64,000 bases of DNA from Paenibacillus sp. yr247 (lineage in GTDB: Bacteria > Bacillota > Bacilli > Paenibacillales > NBRC-103111), in NCBI RefSeq assembly GCF_900103825.1, contig NZ_FNIF01000002.1, positions 124,001 to 188,000 on the forward strand, written 5' to 3'. The position numbers and the translations under genes were made by a program. The first letter of the stretch is position 1, and every line of letters begins with the position of its first letter. Shown one piece after another: positions 16,570 to 25,918 of the stretch. The notes below the pieces were generated by a model. It did not search any database. It was given only the letters and a program-made list of their open reading frames with translations, and was not told the DNA's origin.

Positions 16570-17166
16570 ATGAACCATCACTTTTTTGCTTATTTATACC
16601 GTCTTAAATATATCGATCGCTGGAGTCTCATGTGGAACATGCGCAGAGATACCGTTGCTGAGCATTCTTACTACGTGTCTGCAATCGCTCATATGCTTTG
16701 CACCATCGCCAATGAAGTCTATGGCCGCAATGTACCAACAGATCGCGTCGTTTCCATTGCTTTGTTCCACGATGCATCCGAGGTATTAACCGGAGACATC
16801 CCTCAACCCGTGAAGCATAATAACGAGAAGATCCTGCGAAACTTCCGCGAAATCGAAGATGTTGCCGTCGAACGTCTCATTCAAACCATTCCTCCTGAGA
16901 TCAGCGGCATCTACCGCAATCTAATACAAGATCCTGACCCTGAGCTTTATCGTTGGGTGAAAGCCGCAGACTTGCTCGAAGCCTACATCAAATGCTTAAC
17001 AGAGCTCTCTACCGGCAACCGCGAGTTCGTAGTTGCGAAACAGCAAATATTAGAAAGCCTGCAGAGAATGAATATGCCTGAAGTCGATTATTTCCTCGAG
17101 CATATGAGCGCATCGTTCGAGAAAACATTGGATGAAATCACATTGAATTCGTCCCAGGAAAATTAA
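16570..17166 (+). CDS. YfbR-type HD-domain 5'-deoxynucleotidase
   Basis: 198 residues, matching the YfbR family that removes phosphate from deoxynucleoside 5'-monophosphates in the cytoplasm. Family landmarks: RWSLMWNMRRDTVAEHSYYV, the HD metal site in ALFHDASEVLTGDIPQPVKH, and the last aspartate in WVKAADLLEAYIKC. A GAAGGAG lies 13 bases before the ATG, a little far. Single-gene unit with a terminator. Identification is by motif pattern and length. Confidence 0.85.
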   Translation: MNHHFFAYLYRLKYIDRWSLMWNMRRDTVAEHSYYVSAIAHMLCTIANEVYGRNVPTDRVVSIALFHDASEVLTGDIPQPVKHNNEKILRNFREIEDVAVERLIQTIPPEISGIYRNLIQDPDPELYRWVKAADLLEAYIKCLTELSTGNREFVVAKQQILESLQRMNMPEVDYFLEHMSASFEKTLDEITLNSSQEN

Positions 17167-17190
17167 GGACCTTTCAGAAATCAAACAAAA

Positions 17191-17230
17191 AGAGCATGCC
17201 ATCAACGAAGATGAGCATGCTCTTTCTTTT
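17191..17230. terminator. Bidirectional terminator
   Basis: AGAGCATGC and GCATGCTCT with an inner ATC..GAT pair, then TTCTTTTT on the forward side and TTTTTGTTTG on the reverse. It serves the convergent nucleotidase and small membrane protein genes. Confidence 0.85.
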
Positions 17231-17240
17231 TCGCACGAAC

Positions 17241-17675
17241 TTAAGCAAATAATTGTGGATTTGTCATAAATAAAACAGCGACGATAACCGCTGCCGCTGC
17301 GATCCAGCTAAATGTTTTAATTTTCGCAGCATCGGAAGCTGTACTTTTTCCTGCTTTGCTATTTGCAACCAGCTTCTTGATTCTGCCTCCGATCATACCT
17401 GTGACCGCTCCTATAATAATCAACAAAACGACAGCTAGCGCCATCCACAGGGCGGATGGTTTAGGATCTACTTGACTAATCATAGCTCCACCTGTAAGGA
17501 ATGTCACGATCAACGAAAATTGGGCAACTCGGTTCAACGTGGACAGAAGTCCCATGAAGATCTCTAGTGCAGCACCGGATAAAGTAGCAGCACGTCCCAC
17601 AATGAAAGGGAACACGACATACGAACCAAGCAATAAGGCACTAATTACATGTAAAAAAATCATTACTTGATACAT
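17241..17675 (-). CDS. Small membrane protein with four helices, unknown function
   Basis: 144 residues with four predicted membrane helices (about 4-26, 47-64, 76-98 and 121-140) and a short lysine-rich cytoplasmic loop between helices 3 and 4 (KKLVANSKAGKS). Histidine 9 in the first helix (IFLHVISALLLG) recalls DUF2269-type membrane proteins, but I cannot confirm the family. GGAGG stands 8 bases before the ATG. Own terminator downstream; no operon partner. Confidence 0.65.
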   Translation of the reverse strand: MYQVMIFLHVISALLLGSYVVFPFIVGRAATLSGAALEIFMGLLSTLNRVAQFSLIVTFLTGGAMISQVDPKPSALWMALAVVLLIIIGAVTGMIGGRIKKLVANSKAGKSTASDAAKIKTFSWIAAAAVIVAVLFMTNPQLFA

Positions 17676-18120
17676 TTTGATAACCTCCGCAATTTTAATT
17701 AGAATGGATTCCCTTCAGTATACCGAATAGGAATCTTCTGGACAAGAAAGCGATGTCATAAAAACTGTAAATTCACCATATCTACATAAAAATGTGACTA
17801 AAACAGCAGAAAAGAACCCCAGGTACTCAAAAAGGGTCCAAGGGTTCTTTGTACTCTGTATTTAAGGCAGCGGCTGGAGGAGTATCTCCTAGCGCGTTGT
17901 ACGGAAACGCTCACCGAAATTGGTAGACAACCAATCTGAGCTTGCAACAATTGCATCGCTGCCAGCCTGCTTCCGCTGTGCTCCTTCTCATTAACATCTC
18001 CCTCCATCCATTTGGAATAAATGACCAATTCAGTGGCCTGTAATAAATTCCTATTTATAAAACCAAAAAAAGAGCCAACTCCCTAATAAATAGGTAGTTG
18101 GCTCTTTGCATGAAAATCGA
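17676..18120. other. Gene-poor gap with two terminators and a possible small ORF
   Basis: A hairpin at 18066-18108 (AGAGCCAACT pairing with AGTTGGCTCT, then seven T on the reverse strand) ends mdh. A second, at 17811-17850 (AAAGAACCC with GGGTTCTTT), also points at the reverse strand and implies a transcript ending there. Between them a reverse ATG at 17994 has GGAGGG 8 bases before and encodes only 26 residues, while the adjacent frame reads AGSDAIVASSDWLSTNFGER without a start. No longer gene is supported; this may be a decayed gene or a small RNA. Confidence 0.4.
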
Positions 18121-19062
18121 TTAGCCTGTTACAATTTTGATTACGTTGCGAACGGAGTTAGCCGTTTTGTCCAAAGCTGTTTTTTCTTCCTCAGTCAGCT
18201 CGATGTCAAGAATTTTCTCGATACCGTTAGCGCCAAGCACAGTCAGAACGCCCATGAACAGATTATCATAGCCATACTCGCCTTCAAGAAGGGCAATGGT
18301 AGGGATGATACGTTTTTTATCTTTAAGGATTGCTTCAGTCATTTGCACAAGAGAAGCTGCCGGTGCGTAGTATGCACTACCGTTACCAAGCAGGTTTACG
18401 ATTTCGCCGCCGCCAGTACGTGTACGTTGAACGATAGCTTCAATGCGCTCAGCTGGGATCAGCTTCTCGATTGGCACGCCGCCAGCGTATGTGTAACGAA
18501 CGAGTGGAACCATGTCATCGCCGTGTCCGCCGATAACAACCCCTTTTACATCCTCAACGGATACATTCAGCTCTTGGGAGATGAATGTCAGGTAACGAGC
18601 TGTATCGAGTACGCCGGATTGACCGATTACGCGATTTTTGGGGAATCCAAGTGCTTGAAAAGCTACGTAAGTCATCGCATCAACTGGGTTACTCAAGATG
18701 ATAACGATGGAGTTAGGAGCTACTTCTCTCACGTTCTCACAAACGGATTTCACGATGCCAGCATTCGTGTTAACCAGATCGTCGCGGCTCATACCCGGTT
18801 TACGAGCGATACCTGCTGTGATGATGACAATGTCGGAATCAGCAGCATCTGCATAGTTGGAAGTACCTGTAATTTGGCTATCGTAGCCTTGAACTGGACC
18901 TGCTTCGAGCATGTCGAGCGCTTTCCCTTTTGTAGGGTTTTCCAGTTGCGGGATGTCGAGAAGAACAACGTCACCAAGTTCTTTTTGAGCTAACATAAGA
19001 GCAGTTGTTGCTCCCGTGAAACCTGCGCCGACAACGGTAATTTTATTACGACGAATTGCCAT
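18121..19062 (-). CDS. mdh: Malate dehydrogenase (lactate-dehydrogenase-like type)
   Basis: 313 residues. Oxidises malate to oxaloacetate with NAD in the citric acid cycle. Visible: nucleotide-binding [14 protein letters not shown] (the glycine pattern of the LDH-like MDH group), [18 protein letters not shown], substrate-binding [11 protein letters not shown], and the catalytic histidine in [19 protein letters not shown] lies 9 bases before the ATG. It follows icd by 52 bases without a terminator, so icd-mdh are probably one transcript; a hairpin at 18066-18108 ends it. Confidence 0.95.
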   Translation of the reverse strand: MAIRRNKITVVGAGFTGATTALMLAQKELGDVVLLDIPQLENPTKGKALDMLEAGPVQGYDSQITGTSNYADAADSDIVIITAGIARKPGMSRDDLVNTNAGIVKSVCENVREVAPNSIVIILSNPVDAMTYVAFQALGFPKNRVIGQSGVLDTARYLTFISQELNVSVEDVKGVVIGGHGDDMVPLVRYTYAGGVPIEKLIPAERIEAIVQRTRTGGGEIVNLLGNGSAYYAPAASLVQMTEAILKDKKRIIPTIALLEGEYGYDNLFMGVLTVLGANGIEKILDIELTEEEKTALDKTANSVRNVIKIVTG

Positions 19063-19114
19063 TTGAGATGTGCCTCCTAATAGTTTTTAGTAGATCAACT
19101 TTTTCTCAAAAGAA

Positions 19115-20413
19115 TTAAGCCATGTTTTTGATGATTTCGTTCGCGAACTCGGAACATTTGATTTCTTTCGCGCCTTCCATCAAACGAGCAAAGTCATAAG
19201 TGACGGTTTTGTTATTGATGGATGTTTCTAATCCTTTGTAGATCAATTCAGCCGCTTCCAACCAGCCAAGGTGCTCGAGCAGCATAACGCCGGATAGGAT
19301 TACGGAACCTGGGTTAACTACGTCAAGACCCGCATATTTAGGAGCTGTACCATGCGTAGCTTCGAAGATTGCGTGACCAGTCAAGTAGTTAATATTCGCT
19401 CCTGGAGCGATACCAATACCACCAACTTGTGCAGCAAGTGCATCAGACAGGTAGTCACCGTTCAAGTTCAATGTTGCGATAACGTCGAAGTCAGTCGGAC
19501 GAGTCAATACTTGTTGCAAAGCGATGTCGGCGATAGCATCTTTTACGATGATTTTGCCAGCTGCTTCTGCATCTTTTTGAGCTTTGTTAGCTGCTTCTGC
19601 ACCTTGCTCTTCTTTAATGCGGTCGTATTGTGCCCATGTGAATGTTTTGTCTCCGAATTCACGCTCAGCCAACTCGTAACCCCAGTTTTTGAACGCGCCT
19701 TCTGTGAATTTCATGATGTTACCTTTGTGTACCAATGTAACGGTTTTACGGCCATGTTTGATTGCGTACTCAATCGCTGCACGAATCAGACGCTCGGAAC
19801 CTTCGGAGGAGACTGGTTTAATACCGATACCGGAAGTCTCTGGGAAACGGATTTTCTTAACGCCCATTTCATCTTGAAGGAATTTGATGACTTTTTTAAC
19901 AGCGTCGGAACCGGCTTCCCACTCAATACCTGCATAGATGTCCTCTGTGTTTTCACGGAAAATAACCATATTAACCAGCTCAGGACGTTTAACCGGTGAA
20001 GGAACGCCATCGAAGTAACGGACTGGACGGGAACATACGTAAAGATCTAATTCTTGACGAAGTGCCACGTTCAGGGAACGAATGCCGCCGCCGATTGGCG
20101 TTGTAAGAGGTCCTTTGATGGACACGATGTATTCGCGCATAGCTGTTAATGTATCGTTAGGCAGCCAGTTGTTGAATTTGTTAAAAGCTTTCTCGCCAGC
20201 AAATACTTCGTACCAAGCGATTTTCTTCTCACCTTTGTAAGCTTTCTCAACAGCAGCATCCAGAACGCGTACAGAAGCAGCCCAGATATCAGGACCTGTT
20301 CCGTCACCTTCGATGTAAGGGATGATCGGGTTGTTGGGTACTTGCAGAACACCATTCTCGATGGTGATTTTTTGACCTTCTTTTGGAAGCTCGTAGGATT
20401 CGAATTGTGGCAT
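19115..20413 (-). CDS. icd: Isocitrate dehydrogenase (NADP)
   Basis: 432 residues, close to the usual length for bacterial NADP-dependent Icd. Converts isocitrate to 2-oxoglutarate. Landmarks: [11 protein letters not shown], the regulatory serine region [21 protein letters not shown] with substrate arginines in [24 protein letters not shown], the [21 protein letters not shown] segment, and [23 protein letters not shown] lies 7 bases before the ATG. It is separated from citZ by a 389-base gap with strong inverted repeats. Confidence 0.95.
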   Translation of the reverse strand: MPQFESYELPKEGQKITIENGVLQVPNNPIIPYIEGDGTGPDIWAASVRVLDAAVEKAYKGEKKIAWYEVFAGEKAFNKFNNWLPNDTLTAMREYIVSIKGPLTTPIGGGIRSLNVALRQELDLYVCSRPVRYFDGVPSPVKRPELVNMVIFRENTEDIYAGIEWEAGSDAVKKVIKFLQDEMGVKKIRFPETSGIGIKPVSSEGSERLIRAAIEYAIKHGRKTVTLVHKGNIMKFTEGAFKNWGYELAEREFGDKTFTWAQYDRIKEEQGAEAANKAQKDAEAAGKIIVKDAIADIALQQVLTRPTDFDVIATLNLNGDYLSDALAAQVGGIGIAPGANINYLTGHAIFEATHGTAPKYAGLDVVNPGSVILSGVMLLEHLGWLEAAELIYKGLETSINNKTVTYDFARLMEGAKEIKCSEFANEIIKNMA

Positions 20414-20478
20414 GATAGTTCCTCCTAAAATTTATGTAGATTAGTTTATCAAAAAGTTACTATTGCGCGTTACGTTGC

Positions 20479-20631
20479 GTGCTTTTGGCAGTGCCTTCCG
20501 ACCGCTGTTATCATCCTGTCCAAATGAATTTATTACAAGGAGAGACTTTGATCTCGATCAAAGATCCCTATATATGGTATGGACAGGATTCTAAAGGCGG
20601 CCACTACGTTTCTCCAGGCACTGCCAAGCAC
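20479..20631 (-). repeat. Nested inverted repeats in the citZ-icd gap (candidate structured RNA)
   Basis: Three coaxial inverted repeats: outer arms 20479-20496 and 20616-20631 (TTGGCAGTGCCT with AGGCACTGCCAA, extended by GTGC/GCAC past a bulge), middle arms 20513-20521 and 20581-20589 (ATCCTGTCC with GGACAGGAT), and a core palindrome 20546-20563 (CTTTGATC-TC-GATCAAAG). A short CCGC/GCGG arm lies between outer and middle. Read on the citZ-icd strand it folds into one long rod with internal loops, about 150 nt. It could be a structured leader of icd, a stable processed RNA, or a palindromic mobile repeat. Confidence 0.6.
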
Positions 20632-20711
20632 TCCACTTAGCTACATAGCTGCTGCGAGAAACTTCCTAAGAAATTTAACTCGTCACCGTAGAAGTATGTA
20701 GGTAGACACAC

Positions 20712-20776
20712 AAAAAGTGACGGGAGTTGCGGTACTCCCAGGGGTGAACCTGATGGAGATGGGTACCGAACTACCC
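20712..20776 (-). promoter_or_regulatory. Competing hairpins after citZ (attenuator-like)
   Basis: On the citZ strand, a first hairpin GGGTA..TACCC (20761-20776) is followed by a terminator-like GGGAGT-ACCGCA-ACTCCC (20722-20739) and, 5 bases on, TTTTT (20712-20716). The first segment can instead pair with the second (AGTT-C-GGTAC with GTACC-GC-AACT), which would break the terminator stem. This begins 27 bases after the citZ stop. Confidence 0.4.
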
Positions 20777-20802
20777 GCACCTTGAGCTTAGATCAATGAC
20801 AA

Positions 20803-21915
20803 TTAGCGAGCGCTAATTGGGATATATTTTTGGTTAACCGGACCTGTGTACTCAGCGCGAGGACGGATTAAGCGGTTGTTCTCGTACTGCTCTAGGATGT
20901 GGGCAGCCCAACCGGATGTACGGCTAATCGCGAAGATCGGCGTAAACAGGTCGCGTGGGATTTCCAATGTTGTATATACGGAAGCCGAGTAGAAGTCTAC
21001 GTTCGGTTTCAAGCCTTTTAGGCTAGTAACCAACTCATCAGCTTTAATGGACATTTCGTACCATTTCAAGTTGCCAGTCAGCTTACCTAGCTCATATGAC
21101 ATTTTTTGCAAGTGCTTCGCGCGCGGATCTCCGTTTTTGTAAACACGGTGTCCAAAGCCCATGATTTTATCTTTGCGCTCTAACTTATCGTTGATGTAAG
21201 GAACTACGTTTTCTACAGTGCCGATCTCTTCGAGCATTGCCATAACTGCTTCATTTGCACCGCCGTGAAGAGGTCCTTTAAGCGTGCCGATTGCAGAAGT
21301 AATACCGGAGTATATGTCTGTTAATGTTGCAACAGTAACGCGTGCAGCGAATGTGGAAGCATTCAGCTCATGGTCAGCATGTAAAACTAATGCTTTGTCC
21401 AGAGCTTCAATAGCGACCTTATCCGGTTTGTTACCTGTCAGTTGGTACAAGAAGTTAGCAGCTACAGAAGAATATCCTGGGGAAGCTAATGGTTCTTTAC
21501 CTTCACGGATACGCGCGAATGCCGCGATGATGCCAGGAATTTGTGCTTGCAGCTTGATCGCTTTGCGCACATTGGATTCTGGACTCAAATCGTTAGCTTC
21601 ATCATCATACAGCGCAAGAGCGGATACGGCTGTACGAAGAGCGGCCATGGAATTAACATCTTTCGGGAATGCTTTCAACTGGTTGATAACAGCATCAGGC
21701 ACCTTGCTGTAAGCGTTCAGGTCGCTTTGCAGTTTCTCGAGTTCCGTTTGCTTAGGCAACTTACCGAACCAAAGTAAATAAATAACTTCTTCAAATGTCG
21801 CATTTTCTGCGAGGTCATCAATATCAATCCCGCGATATGTTAGTACTCCATCTACTATGGAGCTGATCGACGAGGTCGTGGCTACAATTCCTTCTAAACC
21901 TTTGGTTGCAGACAT
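20803..21915 (-). CDS. citZ: Citrate synthase
   Basis: 370 residues, the length of Gram-positive CitZ. Condenses acetyl-CoA and oxaloacetate to citrate. Catalytic residues are in place: His in LHADHELNASTF, His in MGFGHRVYKNGDPRA, and the aspartate region VDFYSASVYTTLEIPRDLFTPIF followed by SRTSGWAAHI. The N-terminus (ATTSSISSIVDGVLTYRGIDI) is typical. AAGGAG lies 9 bases before the ATG. First gene of the citZ-icd-mdh series, with structured RNA between citZ and icd. Confidence 0.95.
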   Translation of the reverse strand: MSATKGLEGIVATTSSISSIVDGVLTYRGIDIDDLAENATFEEVIYLLWFGKLPKQTELEKLQSDLNAYSKVPDAVINQLKAFPKDVNSMAALRTAVSALALYDDEANDLSPESNVRKAIKLQAQIPGIIAAFARIREGKEPLASPGYSSVAANFLYQLTGNKPDKVAIEALDKALVLHADHELNASTFAARVTVATLTDIYSGITSAIGTLKGPLHGGANEAVMAMLEEIGTVENVVPYINDKLERKDKIMGFGHRVYKNGDPRAKHLQKMSYELGKLTGNLKWYEMSIKADELVTSLKGLKPNVDFYSASVYTTLEIPRDLFTPIFAISRTSGWAAHILEQYENNRLIRPRAEYTGPVNQKYIPISAR

Positions 21916-22219
21916 GGGAATCTCTCCTTAGCTTACTCTATTAGCAAAAAATTGCTTTTTTCCTAACTTTAATAATAATGTATTTTGCTCGGTAAGTGAA
22001 CAAAAGAGGACATAAAACTTCATTATCACTACCATAAAGAATCTTTTTGGCAGAATTCGCCTCTGTCTTTTGGATCCACATCTTTAAACGCACGATACAA
22101 GTTTTTGTTAATTTCCTCGATTTATGCAACCAAGGAGTAAAAATTTGTCGAGACAGGTTGAGATTGATACAATGTAGGCACAGTAATAGTGATTTTTCTC
22201 TGAAAAAAGGAGCAAATAC
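21916..22219. other. Divergent region between citZ and ppx
   Basis: 304 bases. It carries a clear ppx promoter (22145-22173). For citZ, only a weak reverse-strand TTCACT (21995-22000), 17 bases, TATTAT (21972-21977) is seen. A small AGCAA..TTGCT hairpin (21943-21956) lies in the citZ leader. No gene. Confidence 0.5.
22145..22173 (+). promoter_or_regulatory. Sigma-A promoter of ppx
   Basis: TTGTCG (22145-22150), 17 bases, TACAAT (22168-22173). The same two hexamers and spacing precede ppk. Confidence 0.65.
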
Positions 22220-23755
22220 ATGAGCAGCGACACAAGTATCGGCATCATTGATATCGGGTCCAACTCGATTCGACTCGTTATCTACGAAATCAATGCCCTG
22301 GGGGCATACCGTGTTGTGAGTGAGCACAAAGATTCAGCTAGACTCAGCGAGCGCATTGGTTACGATGGCATTTTACATAGCAAAGATATTATTTCCATTG
22401 TCCCCATTCTATCCCACTATGCTCTGCTATGCAAAGTTCATGAAGTTCAGACGGTAAGAGCCGTTGCAACGGCAGCCATACGTAATGCGAATAATTCAGC
22501 CGAAATTGTACGCGTTCTCGAAGGGCAGACCGGACTAAGCATCGAAGTCCTGAGCGGCACGGAGGAAGCTCGCTATGGCTACGTAGGTGTGGTTAATTCG
22601 ATCGATATTCGGGACGGCCTGATCATTGATATTGGCGGAGGGAGCACGGAAGTCACTTTGCTTCGTGACCGGAAATTGCTGCACAGCGTTTCCTTTCCTT
22701 TCGGTGCGGTGAACACCACACGTCAATTTATGAAAAATGAGAATCTCACCGAGCAGGAAATCGTAGATATTCGCCAGATGGTTCAAGTTGCAATTTCGGA
22801 TCATCCTTGGATTACGGATTCTCCGAATCTGCCTATGATTGGACTAGGTGGAACGATTCGAACTCTAGGAAAAATGAGTCAAAAACGCAGTAAATATTCA
22901 CTCCAGCTTGCTCATAATTACGTGTTAAAACCAGGAGAGCTTAATGCCTTCCTTACCTTGTTATCCTCATTACCTATAGAAAAGCGAAAAAAAATAGATG
23001 GTCTCTCCAAAGAGCGTGCAGATATTATGGTTCCGGGACTGATTATTCTGGATACTCTATTCGAAGCGGCGGGCGCATCCGGGTGCATTATCAGCGGGTC
23101 AGGACTTCGAGATGGCCTTTTCTATGAAACACTCGATCCTAAGCACCCGATCAAGCCTGATGTACTTGAAGCAAGTATTCATAATTTACTTTTACTCCAT
23201 CCGAACGCTGCTGAGAAACATGTTAGGCATGTGGATAAATTCGCAACTCAGCTTTATGAAAAGCTCTCTGCAAGATCTGAATTGGAAGAACAAAACCAAC
23301 GATATATGCACACGGCTGCCCTCCTGCATCGAATTGGAGCCAGTGTTCACTATTATCAATATCTCAAGCATACTCAGTACATGATGGCATGGTCGCGTAT
23401 CGACGGTCTTAGTCATCGAGAAATTGTCATTTGCTCCTTCATTGCTACTTATAAAACAAAAAGCCGGACCCACCAGCAAATCCTTGCATACAAGGACCTG
23501 CTGGCGGAATCCGACGAGGCATTAATTGTAATGTTAGGTACACTTCTTAAGTTAGCTATAGCCTTGGATCACAGTGAGACACAGCCTGTTCAAGAGCTGC
23601 AATTAACACAAACTGAAACGACTTTGACCCTTAAGCTGTTATGTGTCCACAACCCCATCATGGAGTTAAAGGAACTCGGCGCTATAGGCAAAGAATTTGA
23701 AAAAGTCTGGGGTCTAAAGCTTAAGATTCAAGCCGGAGTTTTTTCCAAGAAGTAA
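22220..23755 (+). CDS. ppx: Exopolyphosphatase (Ppx/GppA family)
   Basis: 511 residues. The actin-like fold starts IGIIDIGSNSIRLVIYEI and continues with the second phosphate-binding loop LIIDIGGGSTEVTLL and LGGTIRTLGKMS; the C-terminal third (from about 320) is an HD-like helical domain (HTAALLHRIGASVHYYQYLKH). It removes terminal phosphate from polyphosphate, and may also act on pppGpp. AAGGAG lies 7 bases before the ATG. It converges on ppk with a 35-base overlap of the two 3' ends, so the pair encodes breakdown and synthesis of the same polymer from opposite strands. Confidence 0.9.
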   Translation: MSSDTSIGIIDIGSNSIRLVIYEINALGAYRVVSEHKDSARLSERIGYDGILHSKDIISIVPILSHYALLCKVHEVQTVRAVATAAIRNANNSAEIVRVLEGQTGLSIEVLSGTEEARYGYVGVVNSIDIRDGLIIDIGGGSTEVTLLRDRKLLHSVSFPFGAVNTTRQFMKNENLTEQEIVDIRQMVQVAISDHPWITDSPNLPMIGLGGTIRTLGKMSQKRSKYSLQLAHNYVLKPGELNAFLTLLSSLPIEKRKKIDGLSKERADIMVPGLIILDTLFEAAGASGCIISGSGLRDGLFYETLDPKHPIKPDVLEASIHNLLLLHPNAAEKHVRHVDKFATQLYEKLSARSELEEQNQRYMHTAALLHRIGASVHYYQYLKHTQYMMAWSRIDGLSHREIVICSFIATYKTKSRTHQQILAYKDLLAESDEALIVMLGTLLKLAIALDHSETQPVQELQLTQTETTLTLKLLCVHNPIMELKELGAIGKEFEKVWGLKLKIQAGVFSKK

Positions 23756-25844
23756 TTTTCATCGCCTCGAACTGACTCCGATATGGGGTCAGTTCATTTT
23801 TTATCCGACTGTACATCCCGTTCGGCATCAGTTCCCTTGCTTTAACGTTATCGCGTAGGCTGACATTTAGAATTTGAATCATCACTTTCTTCATTTGATT
23901 ATCAATGACTGGGCACATCAGCTCAATACGGCGACTTAAATTACGTGTCATCCAGTCAGCCGAAGATAAATAGACATCAACTAAACCGCCATTTTCGAAA
24001 TAATAAATGCGTGAATGCTCTAAAAAACGATCTACGATACTCCTAACCGTAATATTCTCACTAAGCCCAGACACTCCTGGACGTAAACAGCACACGCCGC
24101 GGATAATCAATTCGATCTTAACACCCGCTTGCGAAGCCGAATACAAGGCATCTACCATTTCTTGATTGGATAGTGAATTCATTTTAGCAATAATTTTGGC
24201 TGGTCTGCCCGCTTTGGCATGCGCTGCCTCACGTTCAATAAGTTCGAACAGCTTATCTTTTAAATCGGTTGGAGCCACAGCGAAGGACTGCCAATCATGC
24301 GGAGCAGAGTAGCCGGTAATCTCATTGAAAAGTGCCGAAGCGTCTTCACCAATTACGCTGTTTGAGGTGAAAAGTCCAACGTCGGTGTATAGACGAGCTG
24401 TGCTATCGTTATAGTTACCCGTTCCCACATGTACATAACGGCGCAGCGTATGCTCCTCCTGTCTAACGACTAGCGTTATTTTAGCATGAGTTTTGAGCCC
24501 TACAAGTCCATAAACGACATGACAACCTGACTTTTCTAGCATTCTTGCCCATGCGATATTCCGCTCTTCGTCAAATCGGGCTTTCAGCTCAACAACAACT
24601 GTGACCTGTTTTCCGGACTCCGCGGCTCTGGCTAGCGCTTGAATAATCGGTGAGTTTCCGCTCGCCCTGTACAGCGTCATTTTGATCGCCAGTACGTTAG
24701 TATCATAGGCAGCATGGATGATGAAATCGGTCACCGCGTCAAATGTTTCGAATGGATGATGCACAAGTACATCCATTTGTTTGAGAACCTCGAAGATATC
24801 ATTCGTATCCTCGAATTCAACTGGATATTTGGCAATGACACGCGGATAGCGAAGATTTTCATAGCCATTTAACGAACTTGCCAGCTTCATAAAATAAGTG
24901 ATATCCAGCGGTCCATCAATTTCAAAAATTTGCTCTTCAATCTCAAACTCATCCTGAAGCTGGGCAAGAGCATAGGGATGAATCCCTTCTTGCACTTCAA
25001 GTCGTACTGGAGAGCCCCAGCGCCTGCGTCTAAGCTCCTTCTCGATCTCTTCAAGCAGATCTTCCGCCCCTTCTTCATTGAGCGTTAAATCGGCGTTACG
25101 AGTCACTCTGAACCCATGCACAGAAATCGGGATGTATCCACTGAATAGCGATTGGATATGGTGCTTCATCAATTCTTCAAGAAGAATAAATTCCGTCTTT
25201 TTACTATTCGGCCGTGTTGGGACAGGAATGTAACGGGATAAATTGCTGGGAACTTGAACGATAGCAAAATAAGGCTCATCATCCGGGTCATCCCCATCTC
25301 GCACAAGAAGCACGGCTAAATAAACGGACTGATTATGTACAAGTGGAAATGGACGACTTTGATCCACAGCCATCGGAGTTAATACGGGAAAAATGATGTC
25401 ATGATAATACGCATCCATGGCTTTCTTCTGGCTCGTATTCAAATCTTCATATTCAGCGAACACAATGCCTTCTTTGGTCAACAGTCTCGTTACTTCACGA
25501 TACGTTTTATACTGTTCTGTCACCATTTTGGCCGTGCGCTTCATAATTCGTTTAATAAGACCCGCAGGGGTGTAGCCCGTGAAGTCTTTCTTGGTATATC
25601 CAGCCTTGATTTGATCCTTGAGTCCTGCGACACGAACACTCATGAATTCATCGAGATTGCTAGAAACGATAGCCAGAAATTTCATACGCTCAAGCAGCGG
25701 AGTGCTCGAATCTTGAGCTTCCTCCAGAACACGCCAATTGAACTCGATCCAGCTTAAATCACGGTTTAAGTACTTGGTCGAAATCTCTTTGACTTCTTTG
25801 TGCTCTTTAGCTTCCTTCAAATCAGGTTCTCGCGCAATACCCAT
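23721..25844 (-). CDS. ppk: Polyphosphate kinase 1
   Basis: 707 residues from the ATG at 25844, which has GGAGG 4 bases before it; the ATG at 25877 has no ribosome site and lies only about a dozen bases after the likely transcription start. PPK1 landmarks: YLNRDLSWIEFNWRVLEEA (N domain), HHPFETFDAVTDFI, ALARAAESGKQVTVVVELKARFDEE, the phosphorylated histidine region GLKTHAKITLVVRQ, GTGNYNDSTARLYTDVGLFT, and IIRGVCCLRPG. It polymerises the gamma-phosphate of ATP into polyphosphate, usually at the membrane. Confidence 0.93.
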   Translation of the reverse strand: MGIAREPDLKEAKEHKEVKEISTKYLNRDLSWIEFNWRVLEEAQDSSTPLLERMKFLAIVSSNLDEFMSVRVAGLKDQIKAGYTKKDFTGYTPAGLIKRIMKRTAKMVTEQYKTYREVTRLLTKEGIVFAEYEDLNTSQKKAMDAYYHDIIFPVLTPMAVDQSRPFPLVHNQSVYLAVLLVRDGDDPDDEPYFAIVQVPSNLSRYIPVPTRPNSKKTEFILLEELMKHHIQSLFSGYIPISVHGFRVTRNADLTLNEEGAEDLLEEIEKELRRRRWGSPVRLEVQEGIHPYALAQLQDEFEIEEQIFEIDGPLDITYFMKLASSLNGYENLRYPRVIAKYPVEFEDTNDIFEVLKQMDVLVHHPFETFDAVTDFIIHAAYDTNVLAIKMTLYRASGNSPIIQALARAAESGKQVTVVVELKARFDEERNIAWARMLEKSGCHVVYGLVGLKTHAKITLVVRQEEHTLRRYVHVGTGNYNDSTARLYTDVGLFTSNSVIGEDASALFNEITGYSAPHDWQSFAVAPTDLKDKLFELIEREAAHAKAGRPAKIIAKMNSLSNQEMVDALYSASQAGVKIELIIRGVCCLRPGVSGLSENITVRSIVDRFLEHSRIYYFENGGLVDVYLSSADWMTRNLSRRIELMCPVIDNQMKKVMIQILNVSLRDNVKARELMPNGMYSRIKNELTPYRSQFEAMKITSWKKLRLES

Positions 25845-25889
25845 AAAGCCTCCAATTTTGTTGTCTATTTTTGCCATATTGACATCTAT

Positions 25890-25918
25890 ATTGTACTATG
25901 TGCCCTGTACACCGACAA
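25890..25918 (-). promoter_or_regulatory. Sigma-A promoter of ppk
   Basis: Reverse-strand TTGTCG (25913-25918), 17 bases, TACAAT (25890-25895): identical hexamers and spacing to the ppx promoter. Confidence 0.65.

Noticed and set aside
17798-18028. Reverse frame of 76 codons in the mdh-downstream gap
   Set aside because: It runs through a terminator hairpin, and a ribosome site in the region points to a different, 26-codon frame. Described as a gene-poor gap instead.
18106-18993. Open forward frame of 295 codons
   Set aside because: Antisense to mdh, no ribosome site, composition unlike a real protein.
19352-19999. Open forward frame of 215 codons
   Set aside because: Antisense to icd; cysteine- and phenylalanine-heavy translation with no recognisable motif.
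20725-20790. Forward-strand GTGAACCTGATG, resembling part of a TPP riboswitch
   Set aside because: The CUGAGA motif and the remaining aptamer helices are missing, and no thiamine gene follows on that strand.
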